A DNA stretch of 64,000 bases from Mesorhabditis belari (Eukaryota > Nematoda > Chromadorea > Rhabditida > Rhabditidae), in contig CAUEEP010000760.1 in NCBI GenBank assembly GCA_958450365.1, positions 1,039,962-1,103,961 of the forward strand. The letters run 5' to 3'. Positions 1 through 20,576 of the stretch are shown piece by piece (within the stretch, counting starts at the first letter, position 1; each line of letters starts with the position of its first letter). The position numbers were made by a program, and so were the translations under genes. The notes under the pieces were generated by a model. It worked only from the letters and a program-made list of their open reading frames with translations, did no database searches and was not told the DNA's origin.

Positions 1-1
1 A

Positions 2-9458
<9,457 letters not shown>

Positions 9459-9566
9459 AAATGAAGTTTTTATTGAAGTTTTTCTCTAGTTTCTATTGAA
9501 TATTCAAAAAACGGTAAAACTATTCACTCAAATCTTTATTTTAAACATACAAAGTTACAAGCAGCA

Positions 9567-9576
9567 AATAAATAAA
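9567..9576 (+). terminator. candidate polyadenylation signal of the NRPS gene
   Basis: Overlapping AATAAATAAA about 110 bp after the NRPS stop codon. The same sequence is present in the duplicated copy downstream of 24540. Confidence 0.5.
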
Positions 9577-10858
9577 CGATTTGAATGTGAAAAATGACAG
9601 TGTAAACGACTAGAATCTTTTTGGATCACATGATGAAAAAACAAAACTGAATTAGCTAAATTAGAAAGGAAATGAGACCGGTACTGTGGTTGATTTGAAG
9701 TGATTTTTCGAACTTAAAACTTTGTGAAAAAAAAGAGGCCAATGAAACATTGAAAAGAGCGATTTTCAATGCAATTTTGCAATGCAATTTTTGAGACAAT
9801 CCGAATAAGTAGTGAAATGAGAAATGAGCAATCCTAACCGATTCATACTTCTTTGCAACAAGCTTTCGTTTAGCTATGGAAGTTTCAAATTGTTGGGTTC
9901 TGTTTTTGTATTTCTGGAAGTCAATTGTACTAATCGTTTTCCTTTTTCGAAGGCTTTTTGTCATCAAAGACACGGATAGACTATTCCACAAAGCAGACCA
10001 AAATTTGGACCAAAATTTGTGGCCAAAAATGAATAGTCTCTCCCAAGGAATATCTTATAAAGAGCATTTAATAAAATTTTCGAGAACTCATCGATCATCA
10101 GTGTTGAATCGATCATCAGTGTTTGTAGATGAGTCCTGGCCTTCCCAGCATTCATTCAACGGAAACAGATTGTGGTAGGACGAAGGTTTTACATGGTGAA
10201 TAAAAGAAACTGCGAGTTTCCTTTGTCAAGCGTGAGAAGAAGCCCTTTGTCAAGCTCTTGTTTTGTTGCTCTTTTTATAATCCTAACCGATTGACGCGTT
10301 CTTTCATCACCTTTTCGACATCAATCAAAGTATGATACCCCTTCTCGTTTTTGTATGAAATAATGTCTTCAAACTATTTTTTTCTTGTCATATCTAGCTG
10401 TCGTTTTGTTGAAAGGGACGATCCACATGAATTTCTTTTTACGTTTGTTGTTTTGTTTGTTTGTTAAACTGTTAAACACTTTGTTAAACCTTTCGTTCGA
10501 AATATGACTTACAACTCTTCTCAAACTTGGACTTCAAACTTCTCAAACTTGGATACCTCAAAATCTATACCGAATTTTGTTTCAACAAAAAGAACAACAT
10601 TTTTTTCGATGCCGAAAGAAAAAGACTCCAATAAGACAACTGTTTACAGCCGTTACAGCCGATCATTTTTGGGGAAAAAATGAAATCCTTTCCAAGCACC
10701 AGTTTTTCTTCCCGGCGGGCCTTTCGTTGCGCAATAAATTGGCATCACTTGATTTCTTTTGAAATCAACAAAATCTTGCAATCATTTTCTGATTGAACTT
10801 ATTCTTATTGAATTTATTCTTATTGAATTTATTGAAATCATTGAACACTTTTGTTTTA
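9577..10858. other. intergenic region between NRPS and kinase
   Basis: Up to about 9827 the sequence is duplicated at 24541-24893. The rest is AT-rich and holds a short direct repeat (10088-10125) and an ATTGAATTTATTCTTATT repeat just before the kinase ATG. Open frames of 60-110 codons lie on both strands but lack splice sites, motifs or a clear start context. I see no convincing gene. Confidence 0.5.
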
Positions 10859-13800
10859 ATGGATTGGAAAGCCATTCCCGTATTACCCGAAGAAAACTGG
10901 CTTGCAAAGGGGGGATTTGGACACGTTTATCGATTCTTCGATGGGGATCAGTGGGTTTTAGTTTTGATAACGTCTTTGTTAATGGAAAAATTTAAGGAAA
11001 AAAAAAGTTTATCATGGAATTTTGAAAAAAAAAGCTTTAGCTTTATAAATAAGCTTTATTCTTTCAAGGAAAAGAAGCGACTTTGACTGAAAAATGTACA
11101 AGAATATTCTAGTTAGAAATAGATTCATTTTTTAAAGTCTAGTTACAAGTACCTCGAAATTGAGTTATGTTAAGCTTTTCTAAGATAACCTTTTAGATTA
11201 GTTTAGTTTTAAACATTTAAAAGTCCTCAAAATTGAGTTATGTTAAGCTTTTCTAAGATAACCTTTTAGATTAGCCTAGTTTTAAACATTTAAAAGCAAA
11301 ACTCATCTTTTCAGACAATTCGTTGTCAAATCGATTCTCTGCCAAAACGACGATGTGCTGCCCTTTGTTCAAAAAGAGTGCATAGCTCTGGAGAAATTCA
11401 AACATAAAAACATCGTTTCTTGTTTCGAAACGCATATAATCGACACTGGATACAGCCAAGAGTTTCGCATAAAAATGGAGTATTGTGAGCGGGGAACTGT
11501 TGAAGGAGGTAAGGGCAAGAAGATCTCCAGATTGGGGACAAGGAGGTCAAAGAAGTCTCTGGGGACCATCTGGCGGAGATGGGCCAAGTGGTGGAAGAGG
11601 TGGCTGGGATAGAGATGACAGGAGAGGTGGATCGGATAGGGACAGAAGGCCATGGGGACCACCTAGTGGTGGAAGAAGCGGAGATGACGATAGAAGGCCA
11701 CCTTGGGGGCCGTCTGGAAGAGATGATGACAGGAGACGTCCAGGGGGACCAGGAGATGATAGGAGTTTACCCGTTAAATTTCTCATGATTTTCTTATTAA
11801 GTTTTTTACTAAACCGAAAAGCAAAGATTTTTACAGTTATCTTCGATCCGAAGATCATTTATTCGATTAACAACATTTTGACGTGGGGCGAAGAGCTTTT
11901 TGGAGCCCTGGTTTATCTACAAGAGAAACACCAAATCGTTCATCGAGATATCAAGCCGGCAAAGTGAGTTCTTCGGCAAAGTTCTTCGGCAAAGTTCTTT
12001 TGTCTTTGTGCCTCGAAAAAATAAGCTCGTAACAATAAATCAACTTTGTTGACTTGTTTCAAAAAGAAATTCTTTCAGAAATCGTTTCAAAAAAAGCCTA
12101 TTTGTTGATAGGACTCATAAGGGGTGCTAGCAAAGGCGCCAAATTTTTGTTGCGCCACGTTTCATTTGCGCCGAATGAAACGCCGAAAAAAATAACACAT
12201 GGGAAATGAAAAACACAAAAAATATCTGTTTCCGTAGTCTATTCGTCAAAATAATCTAATTTTTGGTCAATCAAGTACAAAAAAAATCTCATTTTTGTGA
12301 TTGGTTCTAGTGTTTTTGATAAAAGACTCATTTGGCGCAAATGAAGTTGGCGCAAAGGATTTTTGTACAAATAATTTGGCGCTTTTGCTAGCACCCCACC
12401 CATAACCTGTGCAGGAATTTGCATACGAATGAAACGAATGATCGCTGTAACTTTTGAGAGGAAATTTTGTTTCTTTTTCCCACATACATTCGACTCTCGA
12501 TTTAACGATAGTCAAGGGATCGGGGTAAATCTATCGTTAAATCGAATTATCGTTAAAGCCTGGGTATGCCACTGGACCGGAACACTTCCTTAAGTCGTGC
12601 TGTAGCAAAAACTATTGTTCATGTGTTTAAATGAAGTTTTTTTTTAACTTACAGCAACTTCTTCGTTTGTATGCAAATTTCTGATAGGACTGATTACTAA
12701 AGTTTTTCTCTATAGAAAATTAACAATTAAGAGAAGGAAAATACGAGCTTAAATTGCTTAAATTGCATTAAATTAATTCATGATACAAAGATTTATTAAA
12801 AACAAACCCATAAAAACCCATTCTTTTCAGCGTGTTTGTGACAAAAGATTTTGTATTGAAACTCGCCGATTTCGGGTCTCTGATCGAGACCGAACAGACT
12901 TGCACGGGCAATCGACAAATGTGCACTCTTCGTTTTATGAGCCCACCCTATATTGAAAGAAATGTTGATGAAAAAGAGAAACGTGAACACAAAAACCTCG
13001 TAAGTCACAGGGGTTTCTTATCTAAACAAATATAGCTGCTAGTTTCTTTTTACACTAAATCATAAAAGTTTAGACATCTTTGATGGCACGCCAGATACTC
13101 TTAGATAGTCTAAGCCAGATAGTTGTCTTAGAAGCATCGATTTTCAGCTCATTTTTGACCTCATTGATAGACTTTCCATGAATTGAATTTACAATGTGAC
13201 GCTTAGCTCGAGATTTAAGCTGAGATGTGGGCCCAGTCTTCTTTTTAGGAGCGGTTACGTTCTTGTTCTTTAAATAACGTCGAATGCAATTGTGATTGCG
13301 GCCCAACAGCTTTGCGATTTCTCAAATACCCTTCTTGTTGATCTTGTAGGCATCGATCTGTCCCTTCTCGTAATCGGAAAGCACTTTCCAACGTCCCATT
13401 TCCTAAAATGACAACAAATAATTATAAAAAATAAAACAAATAAAGAAAAGCAAAAAAATGAATAGTAACATCAAATAAGCGTTGATTTTCAAAGTTCCTA
13501 AGGGTGGATAAAGAATTGTGAAACGGTCGCAGAATCTTCTTTCTTAGTTTTTTTTGTTGAGAAAATCCAGTAACCCAAAAACGGTGTTTTTAGGGTTTTA
13601 TGATGTGGCCCTTCTATTGCAAAAGAAAATAGCAAATAGCGCGATATCTCCACTCATTATCCATAAAATCTCTTTGGGGGGGGGGGGGTGGGGGTGGAGA
13701 AAGAAATATGAAACGGACTGTATCTATGTAGCAGAAAGTTTAAATTATTGATTTAGATATCGAAATAATTACTTTTTTTAATAGTGTATATGTACTTATA

Positions 13801-16800
13801 CAATACTTTTGCTTTACTTTACCTTACATATAGTATACTTATATGCATATAATGTAGGGTGACAATAAATAACGGAGAAAAACTTTTTAGCCCATAAAAA
13901 TTTAATAAAAAGATAAAACTTTATTTTGAGTAACAAATAACATTTAACAAGTGTCCATTATAACTGATCTTTGATCATTTTCGAAATATCAAAAAATAGC
14001 GCGATATCTCCACCTCTCCATCCATGAAACATGAAGCGCGATATCTCCATCCATGAAACCTCTTTTTTGGGGGGTGGATAAAGAAATATGAAACGGACTG
14101 TAGCTGCTAGTTTTTTTTTTTTTACACTAAATTATAAAAGTTTAGACATCTCCCCGAAACGATGTTTATCAAGTCGGTCTAGTTTTATGGGAGCTCGTGG
14201 AGAGAAGGTTCTTTTCTTTTATATAAAAAATATAAAACTTGAATTTAGACGAGTTTATTCGGAGTATGGGATATCGAATTTCGAAGATGAGAGATTTATC
14301 CTGGATATCGCTTTTATGAGGCTTGAGAGACTGAAAGCGGCAAATTGTGGTCGCAATTTGAGAGAAATCATTCAAAGGTATACTTTTTTTTGACCTTACA
14401 GCATGCGGTTTAATTATTAGGTACTTGCAAAAGAAACTGCGGATTATAACCAACATTTGAACAACCCAAAAGTCAATAAGAAAATAACTTTATTCCAAAA
14501 GATATTTGCCATTATTATCAAATATGTTCTTACATTTTTTGCGTAGACTTCGGATGTCTCATTCGACAAATTCGGGGTCCGGCGATGCAAAGTAGTCTTG
14601 CACCCAAATTTCGACTTCTTCAGGATTGTTAAACTTTAGATTTGCAAGAGAGTGTTGCATAGACAGGAACAAATGGTAATCTGGGGGAGCGATAGCAGGC
14701 GAATAGGGAGGATGAGGCACAAGTTTCCAGCCTAATTCTTCTATGGTGTTTTGAGCCAAGTTTGGTGTTATACGTTCCTAGGTGTAAACGGATGTGGACT
14801 AGAATTTGGGTTATGTTAAAGAGAGTGGATCCCTTTTTGATACCCCGCCATCTCTAACACCCCGACAACCCAACTCAACTCCTCCAACGTATCAGAGGGG
14901 AGCCCCTGTGAAATGACCGACCTGTACTGCAGTTGCATAGACCCGGAAGATACATATCTTTATTTACAGTAATACCATAAGAGGAATAGATTAGAAATGA
15001 GTGTAAGGGGGGAGGGGGACTCCTAATGAGAGTCTCATTTGTCCTCCTAGGCAATCCTAAGGACCGCCCCTTCTCGACAATAAAAGGGATAAGCACAGAG
15101 GAGAACACATTTGCATAAGATTAGACAAAGCATTCAATGATAACAATAGTAACTAAAATATCAGTTTGGCGCGGAGCTGATAGTGTGTGTACCCGGAAAT
15201 TGTGAGCGAGTAAATGGATTGTCCTTGGATTAACACCTCTTTCTCGTAGAATTTCATCAACTTTCTTCAGCTGTTCGGCTTAGATTTGAGAAGTTATAGT
15301 TTTTGAAGATTTTCGTAATTCAAAATAAACGATTACTTTCAAATTCCAAAAGACCGACAGCATAACTTTCTTTCCGTGAAGTTCTGGATGTGATGTCGGA
15401 ACCGGCCTTTCTCCTTTGCTCAACCATTGTCTTTTGCGTGTTGAATTATTGAAATATATCCACTTTTCGTCCATCGTCAACATGCTTTCAAAAAAAGCAC
15501 TGCCCGTAACCTTTTTCAATAGAAACCGAGACCATAAAACTCGATTGGCTTTGTTTTCAGGGGATAATTCATGTGGGACCCATTGGCCACAACGATTCCT
15601 TTTTCCAATAAGCGCAAGGTGTCGAGAAATTGTGCTCGAATCACATTTAAAGTATTCGGCTAATTCGGGCAAAGTTTGAGTTGGATCCAACTCGACAATC
15701 TCCAGCAACTCCGCATTATCGAAGACAACTGGACAATATCCATCTTCCAAGCTGCCCTTCACGAAAACGCCGAAACCATTCTTGGCAAGTCCTTTCACTC
15801 AAAATGTTTTCTCCGAATGTTTCACAAAGACTCCGGTGCGACTTTAATGCTGATTTCTTCATTTTGAGGTCATAGAGAAAGCACGCTCGCAACATGAGTT
15901 TTTGATCCGTCATCTTCTACCGAAGATTATGTAATATTTAATGATAGCAATAGTTGTGAAAATAATTAAAATGAATAAGCAATAATAATACAATTTAAAC
16001 CGAACCATCACACTTTCAAATTAAAAAAAACTTTCGTCCTCGGAAGTAATCCGCAGTTTCTTTTAGCAAGTACCTAATACCCAAACGTGCCAAGATTATA
16101 GCGAATGGCGTAGTTTCTTTTTTTCGGGAGCAAATACATCGTTTGTTTTTTTAGTTTTTATGTTTTTTAAGCTCTTTTCTATTAGAATTTCTAATGTTAA
16201 TTCTCTTTATAAATGGATTCTTTTTCAATATGGCCAAGTCTCACAAGAAACGTGGTTCTGTGATCGATTTGTCCAATGGAGAAATGGAAGGACATTGGAA
16301 GTCCAATGGAGAAAAGCCGCAAAGATTGCAAAATCTGTTCAAATGCTAGTCCGAACCGTTTACAAGACAACTAATCGATACAAAGAGTTTGGAACAAATC
16401 CTTGACCGGACCTGGCCATGACATTGACCTTGGTCGATCCACCACAGAAAGCCCGTAAAATTTTATTATTAACATACACTGGTGGTCATATGTATTAGTA
16501 CCCTCTTGCAAAAAATCTTCTCTCAACGATTGCCCCTCTTAAAAGGCAGCCAAATTCAAAGTGCTAAAAAGCATTTTTTGCTAACAAGCTCTAGTCTCTA
16601 AAACCACAAAAAAATTGATTCGAAATGTTTATTATCTTTTTAAAAAATAGCAAGGACGGAAAAGACACCTCAAAAATGGTGGACAAAAGTATTGACACCT
16701 TAGCTTTTCCTTTATTTTTTTCTTGTTTACATTCATGTTTTGATGGCTTTTTAAAATATTTAATTTTAGATGCCGTATCTACTGACTCCAATCAAAGAAA

Positions 16801-19800
16801 AGATCGTTGAAGGTCGAAGAAATGGAATGAAAACAGCAGATTTGGCTGAACAATTTGGATGCAGCGAGAGCACTGTGAAACGACTTTTCAAACAATCAAA
16901 GATTATCGGTTCTCTACACAGAGCTGCAAAATCTGGTCGACATCCATCAACAACAATTGCCGAGGATCGATCGATCTTAGGGGAATTCAAAAAGAACCCA
17001 AGTCTCACCTCGACCGACGGAAGCCGCCTGTATGCATCACAATTCAGCAAAGATATCTCAGCAAGGACCGTGAGGAGGCGACTCATCAAAGCAAAGTTGT
17101 ACGCTAGACGACCAATAAAGAAGCCACGTATGACTCCTCGGATTAGGAAACTTCGTTTAGCCTTTGCTCGGAGGTACCAAAGTTGGACGAGTGACGATTG
17201 GAGTCGAGTAATTTTCTCTGATGAGACAAAAGTTAATCTCTATCAGTCGGATGGACCTCCATTGATCAGGCGACCGATTGGAAAGCGGCTACTACTCAAG
17301 TACATCAAACCCACGGTTCGATTTGGGGTGGAAATATTATGTGCTGGGGTATGAATTTCTATAGTTTTCTTCGTATAACTGTCAACTTGCAGGAGCGATG
17401 ACAAGAAATGTGGTCGGTCCACTTGAGATGATCAATTCAACCATGAAGTCTCAGCAATACATGGGAATACTTGAGCAACGTTTACTTCCATTTGCGAGCA
17501 AAACATTACCTCAAGGATGGTTGTACTACCAGGACAACTCGCCAGTTCACACAAGTAAACTTATGATGGGACCTGTCGGAAGACTCTCGAATGGAGGACG
17601 GGTACGATTTCCGGGCTGGTTTGCGATTAATGGTGTTTCTTTGATTAAAGCACCTCCCTTTTCACCAGATTTGAACGTTATCGAGAATCTATGGTCGATT
17701 GTGAAAGCGAAATTGAAGGAGAAACACTTTTCGTCCAAAGTCGAGCTTTGGTACTATCTACGTCTTGTATGGAATCAAATTGGATCATCAGTTTTGCACA
17801 ATTTGGTTGACTCGATGTCCAGACGGATAGAAAAAGTCATTCAAGTCAAAGGAGGGCCAATAGACTATTAAATTTACTGTTGTTTTTGCAAGGTGTCAAT
17901 ACTTTTGTCCACCATTTTTGAGGTGTCTTTTCCGTCCTTGCTATTTTTTAAAAAGATAATAAACATTTCGAATCAATTTTTTTTTGGTTTTAGAGACTAG
18001 AGCTTGTTAGCAAGAAATGCTTTTTAGCACTTTGAATTTGGCTGCCTTTTAAGGGGGGCAATCGTTGAGAGAAGATTTTTTGCAAGAGGGTACTAATTCA
18101 TATGACCACCAGTGTACTTGATGTCTCTATTATATCATATCAAAAAATGAAAGAAATCTATGGCAAACGGGAGAAAACGGTTACCGTATTTTCTCTAATA
18201 GTAGTGCACACTGAGCGTCGCCTAAATTGCTCGAAATCTCGACAACCGCTTATCAGAACCTATCGATATGGGATCCGGAAATGTAGCTGACGATGAGATC
18301 TTGTGGGGGATTAGAGTGTTGAGCTTCTGCAAAAGCTTGGAAACTGTAAAATAGTCACCAACTCGGCTCGCCGGGGTGCACTGCTATTAGAGAAAATACG
18401 GTATGTTCAAATCGCGGTCGTTTCATATGAGACAACTTAATACAGTCGACTCTCGATTTAACGATTCACTCGAGACCAAAAATTTCGATTTAACGATTCT
18501 AAAACATGCCCCAAATTTCTTGCGTAGCTGCCCTGGACGGCCAACGATTGCGTTTGGCTGGGCAGCTACGCAGAAACCAAGGGCGTGCTTTAAAATTACA
18601 AAATCGTTTTATCGAGAATCTACTGTATTTTACTTTATAAGTTGAAAGAGTGTTTTGAAAGATTACTGATCTAAAAGTTCGTCTAAAGTAAGCATTTTGC
18701 ATTTAAGTTGCACCGAATTCAACCCAGCCCTGAGGCGCAGTGCTCGTGAGCTCCAGAGTCGATTGATCATCTTGAAGGAGGTTTAAAAAATTGTACAATT
18801 ATTTCTGAACAAGTTTCATTTTTAGGAAATCAAAAGCTACGAGGAAGCCAATATGTATCCACTTGTTGACGAGCAACAAAAAGATCTCCTCCGACCGATC
18901 GGCTTCAACAATTTCACCGAGAAGGTGCCCGTTTACAACGATTTGGAGGCTTTGCTTTCCATTCCACCGATCGATCTGGGCACAAATTGGTCGCTGGCTG
19001 AGGAAAATTTTGATTTAACCAAAAATGAGTATCAAAATCAACAAAACAATCAATTAGCAGGTGTTCAAAACCTAGCGGATCGTTTGGAGACTCGTTTCGA
19101 GAACCACTTCCGCCATCTGAGAACAGAATTGAAGTCATTGGATGAAACGAAACGATCAGTTTTCTTCCAAACTCTACCAACGATTATCGAAGAAGCAAGG
19201 GCTAACTGTGAGATACCATTCGGTGGGCAGTATTGCCCCAAAATGATCCATATCTTTGATCATCCGGAAGATTTTGGAGACTACTTTAAAGCGATACTCG
19301 TCAACGATCACGACGAGAAACTCGACAATCTCCAAAATGTTTTCGTTTTCGATGAAGCCTGGCAAGAATCGTTCTTGCCGAGTTGGAACTATGTACGAAT
19401 TTCAGCTATTATCGACAATTTTTCCTTGTATAAAGGAAACATGCTTACGCCAAAGCTCTTCTTTCGTTCGTTCATCTCTTTACGAACTGCTGACGAATGG
19501 TTTCTTGTCAGTGAAAGCGAGCAACTTTTTGTGAAAGCCGATTTTAGTAGACAAGAAAAAGCCGAAAATTGGTCAGTCGAAAGTAAAGAAGTTGTATTTT
19601 CCACTGGAGAGGAACTTGTTTTTGAATCAATTCGATCGATGAACATCGCCGATGTTGTCCAGACTCTAGAACAGACCAGAAGCCGGTTCATTTCTCAAAT
19701 TCAAACAAAAATGTCTCGTTATGTCCCACTGGACTCGTCAGATTTGAAAAACAAACAACTTTCCAACTCGAAAATCGCGATCAATGCCCAGATTCCAGGA

Positions 19801-20472
19801 TACGTTTGTCAGCTGAGAAATCCTCCACGTCAACAGTGTCTTCATCAAAAGAAATGCTCAGTGAAATATCTAAATCCATATCCTCTCCATCACCAAAATA
19901 GTCTCTCTGGAACGATTAGTGAAAAATTTATGATCCCCTATTATGAATGTGCTTCTAAAGAAGAACAAGACTATCTATCCGAGTGGCTTTGGCTTTGTGA
20001 TGAGTTAGGTTTAAAAAAGGAAAGCTATGCTCAATTCGAAAGCTATGCTCAATTCGAAAGCTATGCTCAATTCGAGAAAACCGAGGCTTCCGAATTAGTC
20101 AAATTTGGCAACTCGTTCTACTTTCGAGAATTTCTGAACGAAAATCATTATTACATCCTCCTCGATCACCCAGAAAACTACGAGAATCACGAGAAAGTTC
20201 CTTGTTTTGATGGCGATTTTAAAACACATTTATTTTCGGCTGATCTTATTCGAAAATCGATGAATGAAATGAAAAAAGAAGAGCAGAAATTTCTAAAAAT
20301 TACCAGAATTGAGGAGTCTGATTTCCTCGTCGTTCGATATGTCACTCAAGTGCTCGATTTTGAGGGAAAGGAAGTGCCGTTTGACGATAAATATGTGAAA
20401 GAATCCGAGTTTTTGAGGTCAAAAGCCGAAGTTTTTCAAAGTTCTGCAAATAAAAAAAAAGCAAACATTTAA
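10859..20472 (+). CDS. protein kinase with a long unrecognised C-terminal region (830 aa)
   Basis: Exons 10859-10950, 11315-11508, 11837-11963, 12831-12999, 14146-14207, 14249-14377, 18708-18780, 18826-20472; every junction is phase-consistent. Kinase features: glycine loop KGGFGHVY (17-24), Lys36 in VVK, HRDIKPAN with Asp133, DFG Asp151, activation-segment end MSPPYIE, DVYQVGLVLWEL (200-211), and the subdomain XI arginine in FNPALRRSARELQ (262-274). All catalytic residues are present, so it is probably active. I infer a Ser/Thr kinase of TKL or 'other' type. Residues about 283-830, almost all from one 1647-bp exon, start with a likely helical segment and contain three SYAQFE repeats (20024-20073). 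I recognise no domain there and see no signal peptide or membrane helix. Intron 6 (14378-18707) is mostly transposons. Confidence 0.85.
11149..11296 (+). repeat. direct repeat of about 75 bp in kinase intron 1
   Basis: Two adjacent copies containing TTGAGTTATGTTAAGCTTTT and ending TTTTAAACATTTAAAAG. The second runs into the acceptor region of exon 2. Confidence 0.8.
11516..11790 (+). repeat. GC-rich RGG-like coding-type insert within a repeat, in kinase intron 2
   Basis: Intron 11509-11836 contains about 235 bp (11535-11765) that stays open in one frame and would encode an Arg/Gly/Asp/Trp/Pro-rich stretch (for example GGRGGWDRDDRRGG, WGPSGRDDD). Its base composition is unlike the surrounding AT-rich DNA. 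Flanks AGAAGATCTCCAGATTG and TTTACCCGTTAAATTTCT are found side by side, without the insert, in inverse orientation at 23085-23117. The frame continues into kinase exon 3 but does not connect to exon 2 in frame. It may be an inserted exon-like piece of another gene. Confidence 0.6.
12121..12397. mobile_element. MITE-like element in kinase intron 3
   Basis: Inverted ends GGGGTGCTAGCAAAGGCGCC and GGCGCTTTTGCTAGCACCCC, with inverted TTGCGCC/GGCGCAA motifs inside. About 277 bp and non-coding. Just downstream (12488-12560) is a partial copy of the TCTCGATTTAACGAT element seen complete at 18443-18625. Confidence 0.7.
13033..14155. repeat. about 45-bp direct repeat bracketing the Tc3-like insertion
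   Basis: TAGCTGCTAGTTT...AAAGTTTAGACATCT occurs at 13033-13079 and again at 14101-14152. The second copy contains the splice acceptor and first bases of kinase exon 5. Between them are the Tc3 fragment and two GGGTGGA(G/T)AAAGAAATATG / AAACGGACTGTA segments (13680-13725, 14066-14101) that look like Tc1-type terminal repeats. Confidence 0.7.
13070..13402 (-). pseudogene. Tc3-like transposase N-terminus (fragment)
   Basis: The minus strand reads MGRWKVLSDYEKGQIDAYK, then a TGA near 13318-13320, then EIAKLLGRNHNCIRRYLK and a second HTH-type segment ending near SKTTIWLRLS. This matches the bipartite DNA-binding region of Tc3-type transposases; the catalytic part is absent. It lies in kinase intron 4. 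Confidence 0.75.
14559..15913 (-). pseudogene. mariner transposase, interrupted
   Basis: Three separated pieces on the minus strand. 15716-15913: N-terminal HTH region (SERTCQEWFRRFREGQ). 15280-15798: middle part with CDSSTISRHL, GQWVPHEL and the first catalytic Asp in MDEKWI. 14559-14759: NTIEELGWKLVPHPPYSPAI with YHLF. Frameshifts, an in-frame stop near 15280 and an insertion at about 14765-15170 separate them, and the HDNARPH region is degraded. Inactive. Confidence 0.85.
14765..15170. mobile_element. insertion inside the mariner (possible LTR remnant)
   Basis: This segment interrupts the mariner frame between HTLSAP and NTIEELGW. Its part at 15055-15110 (AATAAAAGGGATAAGCACAG) resembles, in reverse complement, 31078-31135 in a Gα intron, so it belongs to a dispersed repeat. 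It holds no coding sequence I recognise. Confidence 0.45.
16231..16440 (+). pseudogene. Tc1/mariner-superfamily transposase N-terminus (fragment)
   Basis: Begins with ATG reading MAKSHKKRGSVIDLS, then shifts frame to an HTH-like segment (IAKSVQMLVRTVYKTTNRYK) and a remnant of a GRPR-like linker. No catalytic region. It is a remnant directly left of the intact-ended Tc1-like element. Confidence 0.6.
16477..18114 (+). mobile_element. Tc1-like element with 224-bp inverted terminal repeats
   Basis: Starts CACTGGTGGTCATATG and ends with its inverse, flanked by TA. Repeats 16477-16700 and 17891-18114 match with few differences. It is 1638 bp and carries one transposase gene. Ends are clean, so the insertion in kinase intron 6 is relatively recent. 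Confidence 0.92.
16770..17871 (+). pseudogene. Tc1-family transposase with one frameshift
   Basis: Exon 1 16770-17348, intron 17349-17392, exon 2 17393-17871. The N-terminal HTH (KTADLAEQFGCSESTVKRLF) and second HTH (SARTVRRRL) are intact. Catalytic triad: Asp in FSDETKV, Asp in YYQDNSPVHTS, Glu in PPFSPDLNVIENLW, a DD34E-type arrangement. Near 17310-17322 the frame shifts before WGGNIMCWG, so the copy as read is broken; otherwise it is nearly complete. It ends TAA just before the right inverted repeat. Confidence 0.85.
18184..18401. mobile_element. MITE (CCGTATTTTCTCTAATAGTAG family), copy 3
   Basis: The most symmetrical copy: CCGTATTTTCTCTAATAGTA to CTATTAGAGAAAATACGG with TA on both sides. 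A 5' fragment of the same family lies at 47509-47578. Confidence 0.85.
18443..18625. mobile_element. MITE with CAGT(C/A)GA(C/T)TCTCGATTTAACG ends
   Basis: Inverted ends CAGTCGACTCTCGATTTAAC and TTTTATCGAGAATCTACTG, flanked by TA, with an internal inverted TGCGTAGCTGCCC/GGGCAGCTACGCA pair. 183 bp and non-coding. Confidence 0.75.
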
Positions 20473-20513
20473 AGAAATCGTTTTTGTGTTTATTTTTCGT
20501 TTGCCTATTTTGA

Positions 20514-20519
20514 AATAAA
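20514..20519 (+). terminator. polyadenylation signal of the kinase gene
   Basis: AATAAA 42 bp after the stop codon of the kinase. Confidence 0.6.
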
Positions 20520-20576
20520 AGCTCTGTTTTAAGCAGTGAAGTTGACTTTCTTTTAAGTTGTGTCTTTTATATAATA

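Larger units (their letters stand above)
14417..16077. mobile_element. mariner element in kinase intron 6
   Basis: Terminal inverted repeats TTAGGTACTTGCAAAAGAAA and the inverse ending TTAGCAAGTACCTAA, with TA on both sides. Length is 1661 bp against about 1.3 kb for a typical mariner; an insertion of roughly 400 bp lies at about 14765-15170. It encodes a decayed transposase on the minus strand. Confidence 0.9.

Noticed and set aside
14402..14420. Short last kinase exon reading SMRFNY before the mariner insertion
   Set aside because: It would need a 24-bp intron and gives an incomplete subdomain XI; the exon at 18708 fits phase and supplies the conserved NPxxR(R)S motif.
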